The position numbers were made by a program, and so were the translations under genes. The notes beneath the pieces are model-generated. The model did no database searches and was not told the DNA's origin. It worked only from the letters and a program-made list of their open reading frames with translations. From contig JBBDSC010000140.1 in NCBI GenBank assembly GCA_040905145.1, forward strand, positions 1 through 33,256: 33,256 nucleotides of DNA. The letters run 5' to 3'. Shown here in pieces: positions 15,224-23,695 of the stretch. The first letter of the stretch is position 1, and every line of letters starts with the position of its first letter. The DNA is from DATGMS01 sp040905145 (GTDB lineage Bacteria; Bacteroidota; Bacteroidia; Cytophagales; Cyclobacteriaceae).

Positions 15224-16348
15224 ATGAATAAGGCCAGAATCGTTATCGCTTCAGTACTAAAACCGGTCACCGAACCAAGGGCATTTGCTAAGCTGGCCCT
15301 TTCAATGTGTGAAACAAATAAATACCACCTTAACATCATAGGTTTTTATTCAAAAAAAGCACCAATTTTGGAAGACATCCAATTCACCTGTATTTTTAAC
15401 CGACATAGATCCCATTTTTTTAGAGCATTGGCCCCCCTTAAATTCTTGGTGGAGATTTTCAAATACAAGCCAAACTTGGTGATTGTTTCCACCTACGAGC
15501 TTGTCCCCATGGCCCTTATAGGAAAGTTTTTTTTAAAGTATAAACTAATATATGATCTCCAGGAAAACTACCATAAAAATGTGTTGTTAAACAATACAGT
15601 TCCCTTTGGTTTAAGGCAGCTTCTTTCCCTTTTCATCCAAACCATCGAAAAATCAGCGCATCCATTTATTGATCATTATTTTTTTGCCGAACAATCCTAT
15701 TCCAGGGAATTTCCGTACATCCTTAGGTTCACTATTCTGGAAAACAAATATCCGGGCAAGGTAAAAATGGAAGGTCCAAAACCCTTGGATGAAGATCGAT
15801 CCACTTTGATTATTTCCGGTACCATCACCCCTGTCTATGGGATTGAAAATGCCATCCGATGGTTCCTTTCATTACACAGGGAATTCCCTGGACTTAGCCT
15901 AAAAATAATGGGACATGTTCCTCTCCAAAATTTCAAAAAGCAGCTTGAGGAACTGGCCATTCAGCATCCTCAAGTTAAGCTGAACCTATCCACCATTCCT
16001 ATACCGTATCCAGACATTCAAGAGGAAATCCTTAAGGCTGATATTGTGTTGATGCCTTATGAAAACATTAGCAGTATCCAGTCTAAAATCCCTACCAAAT
16101 TGTACGAAAGCATTGCCCTTCAAAAACCTATTTTAATTTCTACCAATCCTCTTTGGCAGGAAATTATTGATCCTTATCCCGCTGGTATAGCCGTTGACTT
16201 TTTAAAGATTTCAGAAGCAAAAACCATCTATAAAAAACTGATGACCACTCCGCTTTACCTAAAGATCCCGGGGCCAGAAGTCACTTGGGGGGCAGAGAAG
16301 CCAAAGCTATTACAGGCCATTGAAGGGTTACTTTTCAGTCAACAATAA
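15224..16348 (+). CDS. Glycosyltransferase, GT4-like
   Basis: The 374-residue protein looks like a GT-B glycosyltransferase. The N-terminal half has alternating strands and helices with YDLQENYHKN at the position where GT4 enzymes often carry an acceptor-side motif. The C-terminal half has LIISGTITPVYGIENAIRWF, LSLKIMGHVP, ADIVLMPYENISS and KIPTKLYESIALQKPILIST, the last being the nucleotide-sugar binding loop of GT4 enzymes. The substrate is unknown. No other polysaccharide genes are nearby, so it is a lone gene. It diverges from dapD with a 34-base shared upstream region, which leaves little room for two separate promoters. Confidence 0.8.
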   Translation: MNKARIVIASVLKPVTEPRAFAKLALSMCETNKYHLNIIGFYSKKAPILEDIQFTCIFNRHRSHFFRALAPLKFLVEIFKYKPNLVIVSTYELVPMALIGKFFLKYKLIYDLQENYHKNVLLNNTVPFGLRQLLSLFIQTIEKSAHPFIDHYFFAEQSYSREFPYILRFTILENKYPGKVKMEGPKPLDEDRSTLIISGTITPVYGIENAIRWFLSLHREFPGLSLKIMGHVPLQNFKKQLEELAIQHPQVKLNLSTIPIPYPDIQEEILKADIVLMPYENISSIQSKIPTKLYESIALQKPILISTNPLWQEIIDPYPAGIAVDFLKISEAKTIYKKLMTTPLYLKIPGPEVTWGAEKPKLLQAIEGLLFSQQ

Positions 16349-16519
16349 ATAGTGGTAGGTTACCGGGTTGTTAGTCGGTAAGCGGTGGACTTTTGACTGT
16401 GTGCCACGTCCTGAATTAAATTGACACTTTTTCCACTCTATATTTTTTCCGTTCAAGCCATAAAACTGTCAGCTGGGGAAACATTATAAAGTGCTTTTGG
16501 TCATTTATTCAATTGCCGT

Positions 16520-16652
16520 TTGGCTTTAGCCAACAGGAAAATGGATAAGTATCTTTTGGCTTTAGCCACACTATCCCCGCTGGGCCTTTAATTAATGGGG
16601 CTAAAGCCCAAACTTCTCTCCCCATTCCTTTCCCTGCCCTGAAGGACAGGGC
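16520..16652. repeat. Cluster of REP-like palindromes
   Basis: Four short hairpins lie close together: TTGGC-TTTA-GCCAA (16520-16533), TGGC-TTTA-GCCA (16557-16568), GGGCT-AA-AGCCC (16598-16609) and GCCCTG-AAGGA-CAGGGC (16636-16652). The first three share the GGCTTTAGCC core in one or the other orientation. This is the form of REP elements, which are dispersed intergenic repeats often moved by RAYT transposases. No RAYT gene is in the window. Confidence 0.7.
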
Positions 16653-16680
16653 AATTAAATCCTTGGCAACTTCTCCACTG

Positions 16681-16708
16681 TAATCAGTAATCAGTAATCG
16701 ATAATCGG
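16681..16708. repeat. Tandem 7-base repeat, four units
   Basis: TAATCAG, TAATCAG, TAATCGA, TAATCGG follow directly. Two units are identical and two are diverged, so this is a short imperfect microsatellite, probably part of the neighbouring intergenic repeat. Confidence 0.6.
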
Positions 16709-16898
16709 TGAATTGTGGAATGTTCACCAGTTTGAACCCCTATTGTTTCCCCCTCTATGGCTCTGCTTTTTTTCATAACTATAGGAACCTGCCACAGAGT
16801 GGGATTTGGCCAGTTGAATTTTCACTCTGCACACTTACTGATCACTTGATTACGGATTACCAAAGTCTATTGATAATTTAGATTTGCCTATTTAAATT

Positions 16899-16913
16899 TT
16901 TAGATAGACTAAA
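16899..16913. promoter_or_regulatory. Candidate operator 1 (TTTAG-N5-CTAAA)
   Basis: TTTAG-ATAGA-CTAAA is a perfect 5-bp dyad 117 bases upstream of the DtxR-family start codon. A similar dyad lies at 16976-16991. AT-rich dyads with TTAG/CTAA arms resemble binding sites of the DtxR/IdeR/TroR family (general knowledge). Confidence 0.4.
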
Positions 16914-16975
16914 TAAAGTATCCACAAACAGTAAGAAGTTATCCACACCCCCTTTAGGTATAAGTGAAATTATTT

Positions 16976-16991
16976 TTTAGAATCAACTAAA
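16976..16991. promoter_or_regulatory. Candidate operator 2 (TTTAG-N6-CTAAA) overlapping the promoter
   Basis: TTTAG-AATCAA-CTAAA lies five bases before the -7 element at 16997, so a bound protein would cover the -33 region and block polymerase. Its arms are identical to those of operator 1. Binding of the operon's own DtxR-type regulator is inferred, not shown. Confidence 0.45.
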
Positions 16992-16996
16992 TTATT

Positions 16997-17004
16997 TATA
17001 CTTG
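16997..17004 (+). promoter_or_regulatory. -7 element of the metal-uptake operon
   Basis: TATACTTG is a one-mismatch fit to TAnnTTTG, 25 bases upstream of the start codon at 17030. Confidence 0.45.
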
Positions 17005-17029
17005 CGCCTAAAGAATATCAAACCCATTA

Positions 17030-17692
17030 ATGATGATACTCACCTACGCTGAAGAGAATTACCTCAAGTCCATATACCATTTATCTGAAGGCGGCAAGAA
17101 GAGTGTTTCCACTAACGACATTTCCAATGAAATGAAGACCAAGCCTGCTTCGGTGAGTGACATGCTAAGGAAGCTGGGGGAAAAACTGGTCATTGATTAC
17201 AGAAAATATTATGGGGTAAACATTACAGAGGAAGGAAAAAAAATGGCCCTCCAGATCATTCGGAAGCATCGGCTTTGGGAAGTATTTTTGGTGGAAAAAT
17301 TAAGGTTCAGCTGGGATGAGGTTCACGAGGTGGCCGAGGAATTGGAACATGTAAAATCCCCTGTCCTGATGCAGCGTCTGGATGAGTTTTTGGGACATCC
17401 CAAATTTGATCCTCACGGTGATCCAATTCCAGATGAATTCGGGGATTTAAAATCCAGGCCCCGCCTACCCCTAAACGAGTTGGAGGTACACGATGCGGGG
17501 CAGATAGTGGCTGTTAAAGACAGCAGTGCCGCCTTCCTCAGATATCTTGATAAAGTAGGAGCTTATATTGGTGCCCGGATCAAAGTGCTGGACAAGGTTG
17601 AATTTGATGGTTCCCTGGAAATTTTAGTTGACAATAAAAAGAATTTGTTCATGTCTAAGGAGGTGGCCGCAAATATTCTTGTTCTTCAATGA
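17030..17692 (+). CDS. DtxR/MntR/TroR-family metal-dependent repressor
   Basis: The 220-residue product has a winged helix at the N-terminus (about 5-62, recognition region KPASVSDMLRKLGEK). The metal-binding dimerisation domain follows, with KHRLWEVFL and VHEVAEELEH, and then an SH3/FeoA-like domain (about 148-220). The position that is C102 in iron-type DtxR is glutamate in the second motif, as in manganese-type regulators. With bound metal, such proteins repress uptake genes. It is the first gene of a five-gene transport operon and overlaps the next gene by four bases (ATGA). Two dyads upstream are candidate autoregulatory sites. A second start codon at 17033 is equally possible. Confidence 0.92.
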   Translation: MMILTYAEENYLKSIYHLSEGGKKSVSTNDISNEMKTKPASVSDMLRKLGEKLVIDYRKYYGVNITEEGKKMALQIIRKHRLWEVFLVEKLRFSWDEVHEVAEELEHVKSPVLMQRLDEFLGHPKFDPHGDPIPDEFGDLKSRPRLPLNELEVHDAGQIVAVKDSSAAFLRYLDKVGAYIGARIKVLDKVEFDGSLEILVDNKKNLFMSKEVAANILVLQ

Positions 17693-18612
17693 TGCAAAAG
17701 TGCTTCTCTTATACTGCTCCGCTGTTATTGCTTCTGGCCCTTTTTTCCTGCAAATGGGACAGCGGAGAATTGAACGGTAAATATAAAATCACCACCACCA
17801 CCAATATCATGGCAGATGGGGTCAGGGCACTGGTAAGGGATAGTGCGAAAGTCACACCCTTGATGGCAATTGGTGTGGACCCTCATCTTTACAAAGCCTC
17901 CCAAAGGGATTTGGACCTGCTCTTTGAGGCCGATTTAGTGATCTATCACGGATTGCATCTGGAAGGTAAAATGACCGAAGTACTGAGGAAATTTTCCCGT
18001 ACCAATGAGGTGATCAACCAAGGGGAACATATACCCGACGACCTGCTTATCATAGATCCTGAATTTTCCAATAGCGTCGATCCCCATATTTGGTTTGATG
18101 TCTTCCTTTGGAAGAAAGCCATGACTGCTATTGCGGCTCAGTTGATAGAAAAGAAGCCTTCCTGGAAAGAATACATAGAAAAAAACCTGTTGGAATATCA
18201 AAGGGTCTTGGATACGCTGGATAACTATACCAGACAGAAAATAAGCCTGCTAACAGAGAGGGGTCAAGTTTTGATAACGGCACATGATGCTTTCTCGTAT
18301 TTCGGTAAAGCCTATAATATTGAAGTGAAAGGGCTCCAGGGATTGTCTACCCTGAGTGAACCGGGTTTGAATGATGTCTCCCGGTTGGTTACATTTATAA
18401 TTGAGCACCAAATAAAGGCCATATTTATAGAGCAATCCATTTCCCCAAAAGCCATAGAAGCAGTGGTAGAAGGTTGCAAAAGAAGGGGCCATCCCGTAAA
18501 AATGGCCGGTCCTTTATATACGGACAGCCTCGGGGATCCGGATGGGGAAGCAGGAACTTATATCGGGATGGTGAAGACCAATGTCAGAGCTATTGTGGAT
18601 AATTTAAGATAA
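17689..18612 (+). CDS. troA: TroA/ZnuA-type metal-binding lipoprotein of an ABC importer
   Basis: This is the substrate-binding component that captures Mn2+ or Zn2+ (perhaps Fe2+) outside the inner membrane. The 307-residue product has a lipobox LFSC with C21. The metal ligands fall at H66 (VDPHLY), H133 (DPHIWFD), H199 (TAHDAF) and D279 (YTDSLGD). This H-H-H-D set is that of TroA, whereas manganese-only proteins such as PsaA have Glu at the third place. The long helix linking two lobes, typical of cluster A-I proteins, is present (about 145-195). The gene overlaps the repressor by four bases and is one base from the ATPase gene. Confidence 0.92.
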   Translation: MMQKCFSYTAPLLLLLALFSCKWDSGELNGKYKITTTTNIMADGVRALVRDSAKVTPLMAIGVDPHLYKASQRDLDLLFEADLVIYHGLHLEGKMTEVLRKFSRTNEVINQGEHIPDDLLIIDPEFSNSVDPHIWFDVFLWKKAMTAIAAQLIEKKPSWKEYIEKNLLEYQRVLDTLDNYTRQKISLLTERGQVLITAHDAFSYFGKAYNIEVKGLQGLSTLSEPGLNDVSRLVTFIIEHQIKAIFIEQSISPKAIEAVVEGCKRRGHPVKMAGPLYTDSLGDPDGEAGTYIGMVKTNVRAIVDNLR

Positions 18613-18613
18613 G

Positions 18614-19402
18614 ATGATAGAAAAAATAGATGCTCCGGTAGTTGAAATCCATGACCTCACGGTGAGTTATGGACAGAATCCTGTACTCTGGAATGTTGAC
18701 CTGACCATACCCCAAGGTGCGCTGGTGGGTATCTTGGGACCCAATGGTGCCGGAAAATCCACCCTGATCAAGGCCATCATGGGATTGGTGGATGCCAACA
18801 GTGGTTATGTAAAAATATTTGACCAAGAGCTGGACAAAATCAGGAAAAAAATCAGTTATGTACCCCAACGGGAATCCGTTGATTGGGATTTCCCCTCCTC
18901 TGCCCTGGACATCGTGATGATGGGCACTTATCACAAATTAGGCTTATTCAAAAGACCGGGAAAAAAAGAAAAGGCCTTGGCTTTGGCATGTCTTGAAAAA
19001 GTGAACATGATCCCATTTGCCGATCGGCAGATAAGTGAATTATCAGGGGGGCAACAGCAAAGGGTTTTTATAGCCCGTTCATTGGCTCAAGAAGCGGATA
19101 TTTATTTTATGGACGAGCCTTTTGCGGGCGTGGACATCAGTACGGAAAAAGCCATTGTCTCCTTGCTCAAGGAAATGACAGCAGCAGGAAAAACCGTGGT
19201 GGTAGTGCACCATGATATTTACTCCGCCAACAAATATTTTGATTGGCTGATCATGTTAAACATGCATTTGGTCGCTTCAGGCCCCACAGAAAAAGTACTG
19301 ACAGAAGCCCTGCTCAGGAAAACTTACGGGGGTAAACTATCCCTTTTATCAGATGTGGGGGAATTGATCAAGAAAAGCAGCATAGATCCACTAAAGAGTT
19401 AA
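18614..19402 (+). CDS. troB: Metal ABC transporter ATP-binding protein (TroB/MntB type)
   Basis: This is the ATPase of the Mn/Zn importer. The 262-residue product has Walker A GPNGAGKST, Q-loop PQRESVDWDFP (a form shared by Mn/Zn/Fe importers), signature LSGGQQQR, Walker B IYFMDEPFAGVD and switch histidine VVHHD. It is cytoplasmic and would dock on the two permeases encoded next. It starts one base after the troA-like stop and ends one base before the first permease start, consistent with one transcript. Confidence 0.95.
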   Translation: MIEKIDAPVVEIHDLTVSYGQNPVLWNVDLTIPQGALVGILGPNGAGKSTLIKAIMGLVDANSGYVKIFDQELDKIRKKISYVPQRESVDWDFPSSALDIVMMGTYHKLGLFKRPGKKEKALALACLEKVNMIPFADRQISELSGGQQQRVFIARSLAQEADIYFMDEPFAGVDISTEKAIVSLLKEMTAAGKTVVVVHHDIYSANKYFDWLIMLNMHLVASGPTEKVLTEALLRKTYGGKLSLLSDVGELIKKSSIDPLKS

Positions 19403-19403
19403 A

Positions 19404-20690
19404 ATGGAAGATTTCGTCTACTTCTTTTCTTTTCAGGACCCCAATGTGGTATTTGTGGTCTTGGGGATTTCTTTTCTTTCCATTAGTGCCGCCATGGTAG
19501 GTACTTTTACCTTCTTGGATAAAAAGGCTTTGATTGGAGATGCCATTTCCCATGCCGTTCTTCCAGGGGTGTGCCTTGCCTTTATGTTTGCGGGGACCAA
19601 AAACCCCTACTGGATTGTTGCAGGAGCCTTTACTACCGGAGCTTTGGCCACTTATTCGATCACCTGGATCAGTACAAAAACAAAATTGAAGGAAGACACT
19701 GTCATTGCTTCTGTTTTATCAGTTTTTTTTGGTGTGGGAATAGTATTTATGACCAAACTTCAACAAACTGGCAATGCGGCTATTTCCGGGTTGGACCACT
19801 TCCTTTTTGGAAATGCCATTTCCATTGTTGGGGAGGACATTTGGGTCTATGGCACCCTCGCCCTCGCAACGATAATCATTTTATTGACCTTTTATAAGGA
19901 ATTTAAACTGTTGGTCTTCAATAAAGCATTTGCCGTAACGGCAGGTCTTCCCGTTAGGAGATTGGAGTTCCTCTTCAATTCCTTAATGGTATTGGCCGTG
20001 GTGACTGGGATACAAGCCATCGGGGTAGTTCTCATGGCTGCTTTGCTGATTACTCCAGTGGCCGCTGCCAGATTCTGGACCGATCGATTGGGAAGTATGT
20101 TAATGATTGCCGTGCTGTTTGCTGTCTTTTCGGGAATTACAGGGGCCTATATTTCCTTCACCCTGCCCAATATGCCCACAGGCCCTTGGGTTGTGGTGGT
20201 TTTATCTTCCGTTGCATTTTTCTCCTTTTCCTTTTCACCCAAAAAAGGATTGATCACCCGCTGGTATTCCAAGAAAGTTTATCAAAAAAAGATTCACACG
20301 GATCATATCCTTAAATCCTTATACAGTGCATGGGAAAAACAGAAAAAAGGACTACCCATTGCCGCGGTCAAAAATTATTTTCCAAGAAAAGACCAGGAAA
20401 CAACCGCTTCAATAAAAGCTTTAATTAAAAATAAATTTATCACAGTAGATAAAGGAGTTATACATTTTACAGCAAGTGGATTAAAGGAAGCCAAAAGAAT
20501 CATACGGTTACATCGGCTTTGGGAGCTGTATTTAACGGAATACATGAATATCGCACCTGACCATGTCCATGATACGGCCGAGAAAATGGAACATATCCTT
20601 ACGCCCGAAATTGAGGCGAAGCTGGATGCCTATCTCAATTTCCCCACTACTGATCCGCACGAATCCATCATTCCAAGAGACGAAAAATGA
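19404..20690 (+). CDS. troC: Metal ABC permease fused to a C-terminal DtxR-type repressor domain
   Basis: Residues 1-280 form a permease of the Mn/Zn/Fe family, with about eight membrane helices, the loop GDAISHAVLPGV (45-56) and a cytoplasmic C-terminus. After a basic linker, residues 297-428 carry a winged-helix-like segment (HILKSLYSAWEKQ to HFTASGLKEA). A metal-binding dimerisation domain follows, with RLHRLWELYL (H370, E374) and HVHDTAEKMEH (H389, E393, E396, H397). These line up with the free repressor encoded at 17030-17692, including PTTDPHESIIP against PKFDPHGDPIP. The SH3-like third domain is absent. Normal permeases are about 280-300 residues. The domain could sense cytoplasmic metal and gate the importer, or bind DNA at the membrane; both are inference. 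It overlaps the next gene by four bases. Confidence 0.9.
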   Translation: MEDFVYFFSFQDPNVVFVVLGISFLSISAAMVGTFTFLDKKALIGDAISHAVLPGVCLAFMFAGTKNPYWIVAGAFTTGALATYSITWISTKTKLKEDTVIASVLSVFFGVGIVFMTKLQQTGNAAISGLDHFLFGNAISIVGEDIWVYGTLALATIIILLTFYKEFKLLVFNKAFAVTAGLPVRRLEFLFNSLMVLAVVTGIQAIGVVLMAALLITPVAAARFWTDRLGSMLMIAVLFAVFSGITGAYISFTLPNMPTGPWVVVVLSSVAFFSFSFSPKKGLITRWYSKKVYQKKIHTDHILKSLYSAWEKQKKGLPIAAVKNYFPRKDQETTASIKALIKNKFITVDKGVIHFTASGLKEAKRIIRLHRLWELYLTEYMNIAPDHVHDTAEKMEHILTPEIEAKLDAYLNFPTTDPHESIIPRDEK

Positions 20691-21583
20691 GCTTTGACCC
20701 AAATGCTTTCCTCATTATTTTAACCGGTGCACTGATCTCAGTTTCCTGTGGTCTTCTCGGCATCTTTCTTATGCTCCGAAAAATGGCCATGACAGGAGAT
20801 GCCATTTCCCATGCAGTACTTCCAGGGATTGTATTGGCTTTTTTGATTTCAGGAACCAGGGAAGGTTTTGCTTTGATCATCGGAGCGGGATTGCTGGGAG
20901 TAATGGCCACCATGCTCATCGAATATCTTGTCGCCAAAGTAAAGCTCCAGGCTGATGCCTCGATAGGGATTACCTTTACCTTTCTTTTTGCCATTGGAAT
21001 TATCCTTATCACCTTTTTTGCCAATCAGGTAGATCTCGACCAGGATTGCGTATTGTATGGAGAAATTGCCTACGTTCCCATTGATTTATGGATCACCTCC
21101 AACAATTTGATTATGGGTCCCCGGGTCCTTTATCTAGCTATTATTAACTTGCTTTTAGTCGTTACCTTTATCTTATTGTTTTTCAAAGAGTTAAAGCTTA
21201 GCACTTTTGATGGTCAATTTGCCGCCACTGTTGGATTATCCACAACAGCCATCAATTATGGTTTAATGGGAATGGTTTCCTATACCACCGTGAGTTCCTT
21301 TGAGGCCGTAGGGGCAATATTGGTGGTGGCTTTATTGTCCGTTCCTCCTGCCATCTCCTATCTTTGGACCACAAGCTTGAAAAAATTGATCTTGCTTACG
21401 ATTATCATCGGCATTTCAGTCTCTTTCCTTGGCTATTATCTGGCCTATTTTATCAATAGTTCCATTGCCGGGGCTATGGCGACTGTAGCGGGAATAATGC
21501 TGTTGGTGAGTATAGTTATAAAGAAAAGGAAAACTTTACACATTTTAAAACACTTAAACCCTACTCCGGAAAGCAACCGATAA
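20687..21583 (+). CDS. troD: Second metal ABC permease (TroD type)
   Basis: The 298-residue membrane protein has about eight helices and the family loop GDAISHAVLPGIVL (about 44-57), plus SFEAVGAILVVALLSVPPA in the helix-6 region. It has no extra C-terminal domain, unlike its neighbour. Two different permeases in one operon suggest a heterodimeric channel, as in TroCD. It overlaps the preceding gene by ATGA and is the last gene of the operon. No clear terminator follows within the next 60 bases. Confidence 0.94.
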   Translation: MSFDPNAFLIILTGALISVSCGLLGIFLMLRKMAMTGDAISHAVLPGIVLAFLISGTREGFALIIGAGLLGVMATMLIEYLVAKVKLQADASIGITFTFLFAIGIILITFFANQVDLDQDCVLYGEIAYVPIDLWITSNNLIMGPRVLYLAIINLLLVVTFILLFFKELKLSTFDGQFAATVGLSTTAINYGLMGMVSYTTVSSFEAVGAILVVALLSVPPAISYLWTTSLKKLILLTIIIGISVSFLGYYLAYFINSSIAGAMATVAGIMLLVSIVIKKRKTLHILKHLNPTPESNR

Positions 21584-21649
21584 AAGTGGACCAATCCCGA
21601 CAGGTGGTGGCCTCTGATTCCTTTTTTTCACCACAAATTCCAAGGATCC

Positions 21650-21687
21650 CCACAGATCGTTTATTATTTCCCTGTGTAAATCTGTGG
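21650..21687. repeat. Intergenic inverted repeat
   Basis: CCACAGAT and ATCTGTGG form an 8-bp stem around a 22-base loop, between the metal operon and the thioredoxin-fold gene. It resembles common dispersed intergenic repeats in this group and is not followed by a T run. Confidence 0.45.
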
Positions 21688-21845
21688 TTAAAAGGAACCA
21701 AGGTTTGCCCAAACGATAAACTAAGTTTTGATAAATTGGGAATCCTTTAGAAAAGGAACTTAGCCAAAGGGACTTGGGTTTATAGGAATGGGTTAAAAAT
21801 AAATGATTAATTTAGCCTTAGAACAAAAAATTAAAGTCTATTTCT

Positions 21846-22298
21846 ATGAAAAAAGCAGTTTTATTGGTATTATTTGTTTTTCTTGGCATCACCACCTATG
21901 CGCAAGAGAAGCCTGAAATAAAATGGTATTCCTTTGAAGAGGTGATCGGCCTTACAGAAAAAGACCCCAAGATGGTATTTGTAGATGTGTACACCGACTG
22001 GTGTGGGTGGTGCAAAAAAATGGATAAGGATACCTTTACAGATAGCAAGGTCATTGACTATATCAATGAAAATTTCTATGCAGTAAAGATGAATGCCGAA
22101 GACAAAACCAAAAAGTTTAAATTTAAGGGTAAAGAATACACAGAAGAAACCATGGCCCGAATGATGAGGGTTACTTCTTACCCCAATTTCGTCATCATGG
22201 ACGCGGCCATGGAGAATATTACGCAATTGCCCGGCTACAGGGAGCCCAAACCCTTTTTAACCTCGTTAAATTCCCTACTTGAAAATTTCAACCCGTAA
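21846..22298 (+). CDS. Exported thioredoxin-fold protein
   Basis: The 150-residue product has a signal peptide (hydrophobic 4-18, cleavage after TYAQ). The thioredoxin fold follows, with active site DWCGWCKKMDKDTF (CxxC) and a conserved cis-proline region TSYPNFVIMD. It belongs to the thioredoxin_7/DUF255-like group of periplasmic thiol proteins in this phylum and may reduce or isomerise disulfides outside the cytoplasm. The stop codon is directly followed by the mnmE start codon (TAAATG), so the two genes are likely coupled, although no functional tie is evident. Confidence 0.88.
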   Translation: MKKAVLLVLFVFLGITTYAQEKPEIKWYSFEEVIGLTEKDPKMVFVDVYTDWCGWCKKMDKDTFTDSKVIDYINENFYAVKMNAEDKTKKFKFKGKEYTEETMARMMRVTSYPNFVIMDAAMENITQLPGYREPKPFLTSLNSLLENFNP

Positions 22299-23681
22299 AT
22301 GAGCTTTTCCATCAGTGAAAGAGAAGATACCATTATCGCTTTGGCCACCCCACAGGGGGTTGGGGCGATTGCCGTTATCCGGCTTTCCGGTAAAGCCGCC
22401 ATTAAGCTGGCCAATGAAGTCTTCAAAGGAAAGGATCTGGAAAAACAAGACTCACACACCATCCATCTGGGTACCATCCGGGACGGAGACAAGATCATCG
22501 ATGAAGTCTTGGTCTCCCTGTTCATTGCCCCCAAATCCTTCACTAAGGAAAATGTCGTGGAGATTTCCACGCACGGCTCCTCTTATATTGTCAACCAGGT
22601 CATCAAATTATTGATCCGTCAGGGGGCCCGTCCGGCCAAGCCCGGTGAATTTACCCAGCGGGCATTTCTCAATGGGCAATTTGACCTTGCACAGGCCGAA
22701 GCAGTGGCAGATTTGATCCATTCCGATTCCGAAACTTCCCACCTTGCTGCCATGAACCAAATGAGGGGTGGCTTTAGTAGTGAGATCAAGCAGCTAAGGG
22801 ATCAATTGGTGCATTTTGCTTCCATGATTGAGCTGGAACTGGATTTTGGGGAGGAGGATTTGGAATTTGCCAGCAGGGATGAATTAAAAATGCTGGTGGA
22901 AAAACTGCTGAGGGTAATTGAAGCCTTAATATCAAGTTTTGATCTGGGTAACGTCATCAAAAACGGGGTGCCCACGGTGATTGCCGGAAAGCCCAACGCA
23001 GGTAAATCCACCTTGTTGAATGCCCTGCTCAATGAGGAAAAAGCCATTGTATCCGAGATTGCCGGGACCACCAGGGATTTTATTGAGGATGAAATCAATA
23101 TCGGCGGCATGATCTTCCGTTTTATCGACACTGCAGGCCTCCGGGAAACCACCGATGTGATAGAATCCATGGGTGTGGCGCGGACCCAGGAAAAAATGAA
23201 GACTGCCTCCCTGATCCTCTATCTTTTTGACCTTACCGACACGGACCTGGTAGAAGTTAACAGGGATGTCAACAAATTGGAAAATCTGGGGGTTCCCTTT
23301 ATTAAAGTAGCCAATAAGGTAGACAAAGCCAATGATCAAACAATCAAAGATTTAAAAGAACAGCATCCGGATATTATCTTCATCTCTGCCGGACTTAAAG
23401 AAAACCTGGAAGACCTCAAAAACAAAGTAATGGAACTGGTAAACTTGGACAAGTTCCGCACCGGCAACACCGTGGTCACCAACATCCGGCATTACGACAG
23501 TCTGATCAAAACCCGGCAGTCCCTGCTGGATGTGATCAGTGGTCTGGACAACCGGATCACCAATGATTTTCTGGCCATGGACATCCGCCGCTCCCTATAT
23601 TTTCTTGGAGAAATAACCGGTGAAATCACCACCGATGACCTGCTGGAGAATATATTCAGGAAGTTCTGCATCGGTAAATAA
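22299..23681 (+). CDS. mnmE: tRNA uridine-5-carboxymethylaminomethyl modification GTPase MnmE
   Basis: MnmE works with MnmG to modify the wobble uridine (position 34) of several tRNAs, using methylene-tetrahydrofolate, glycine or ammonium, and GTP hydrolysis. The 460-residue product shows the N-terminal folate-binding domain (DTIIALATPQGVGAIAVIRL), the helical domain, and a GTPase domain with G1 GKPNAGKST (about 229), G2 TTRDFIED, G3 DTAGL and G4 NKVD. It ends with the conserved FCIGK, whose catalytic cysteine is C457. It is full length and intact. The sequence after it is a decayed region. Confidence 0.97.
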   Translation: MSFSISEREDTIIALATPQGVGAIAVIRLSGKAAIKLANEVFKGKDLEKQDSHTIHLGTIRDGDKIIDEVLVSLFIAPKSFTKENVVEISTHGSSYIVNQVIKLLIRQGARPAKPGEFTQRAFLNGQFDLAQAEAVADLIHSDSETSHLAAMNQMRGGFSSEIKQLRDQLVHFASMIELELDFGEEDLEFASRDELKMLVEKLLRVIEALISSFDLGNVIKNGVPTVIAGKPNAGKSTLLNALLNEEKAIVSEIAGTTRDFIEDEINIGGMIFRFIDTAGLRETTDVIESMGVARTQEKMKTASLILYLFDLTDTDLVEVNRDVNKLENLGVPFIKVANKVDKANDQTIKDLKEQHPDIIFISAGLKENLEDLKNKVMELVNLDKFRTGNTVVTNIRHYDSLIKTRQSLLDVISGLDNRITNDFLAMDIRRSLYFLGEITGEITTDDLLENIFRKFCIGK

Positions 23682-23695
23682 ATAGGAAAGTATAA

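Larger units (their letters stand above)
16349..17029. other. Intergenic region with REP-like palindromes, tandem repeat and regulatory sites
   Basis: These 681 bases contain no supported gene. They hold a cluster of short palindromes (16520-16652), a 7-base tandem repeat (16681-16708), two operator-like dyads (16899-16913 and 16976-16991) and the promoter of the metal-uptake operon. A minus-strand frame at 16509-16727 reads through the repeats and is not a gene. Confidence 0.7.

Noticed and set aside
16509..16727. Minus-strand frame of 72 codons
   Set aside because: It reads through the REP-like palindromes and the 7-base tandem repeat, so its apparent coding look comes from the repeats.
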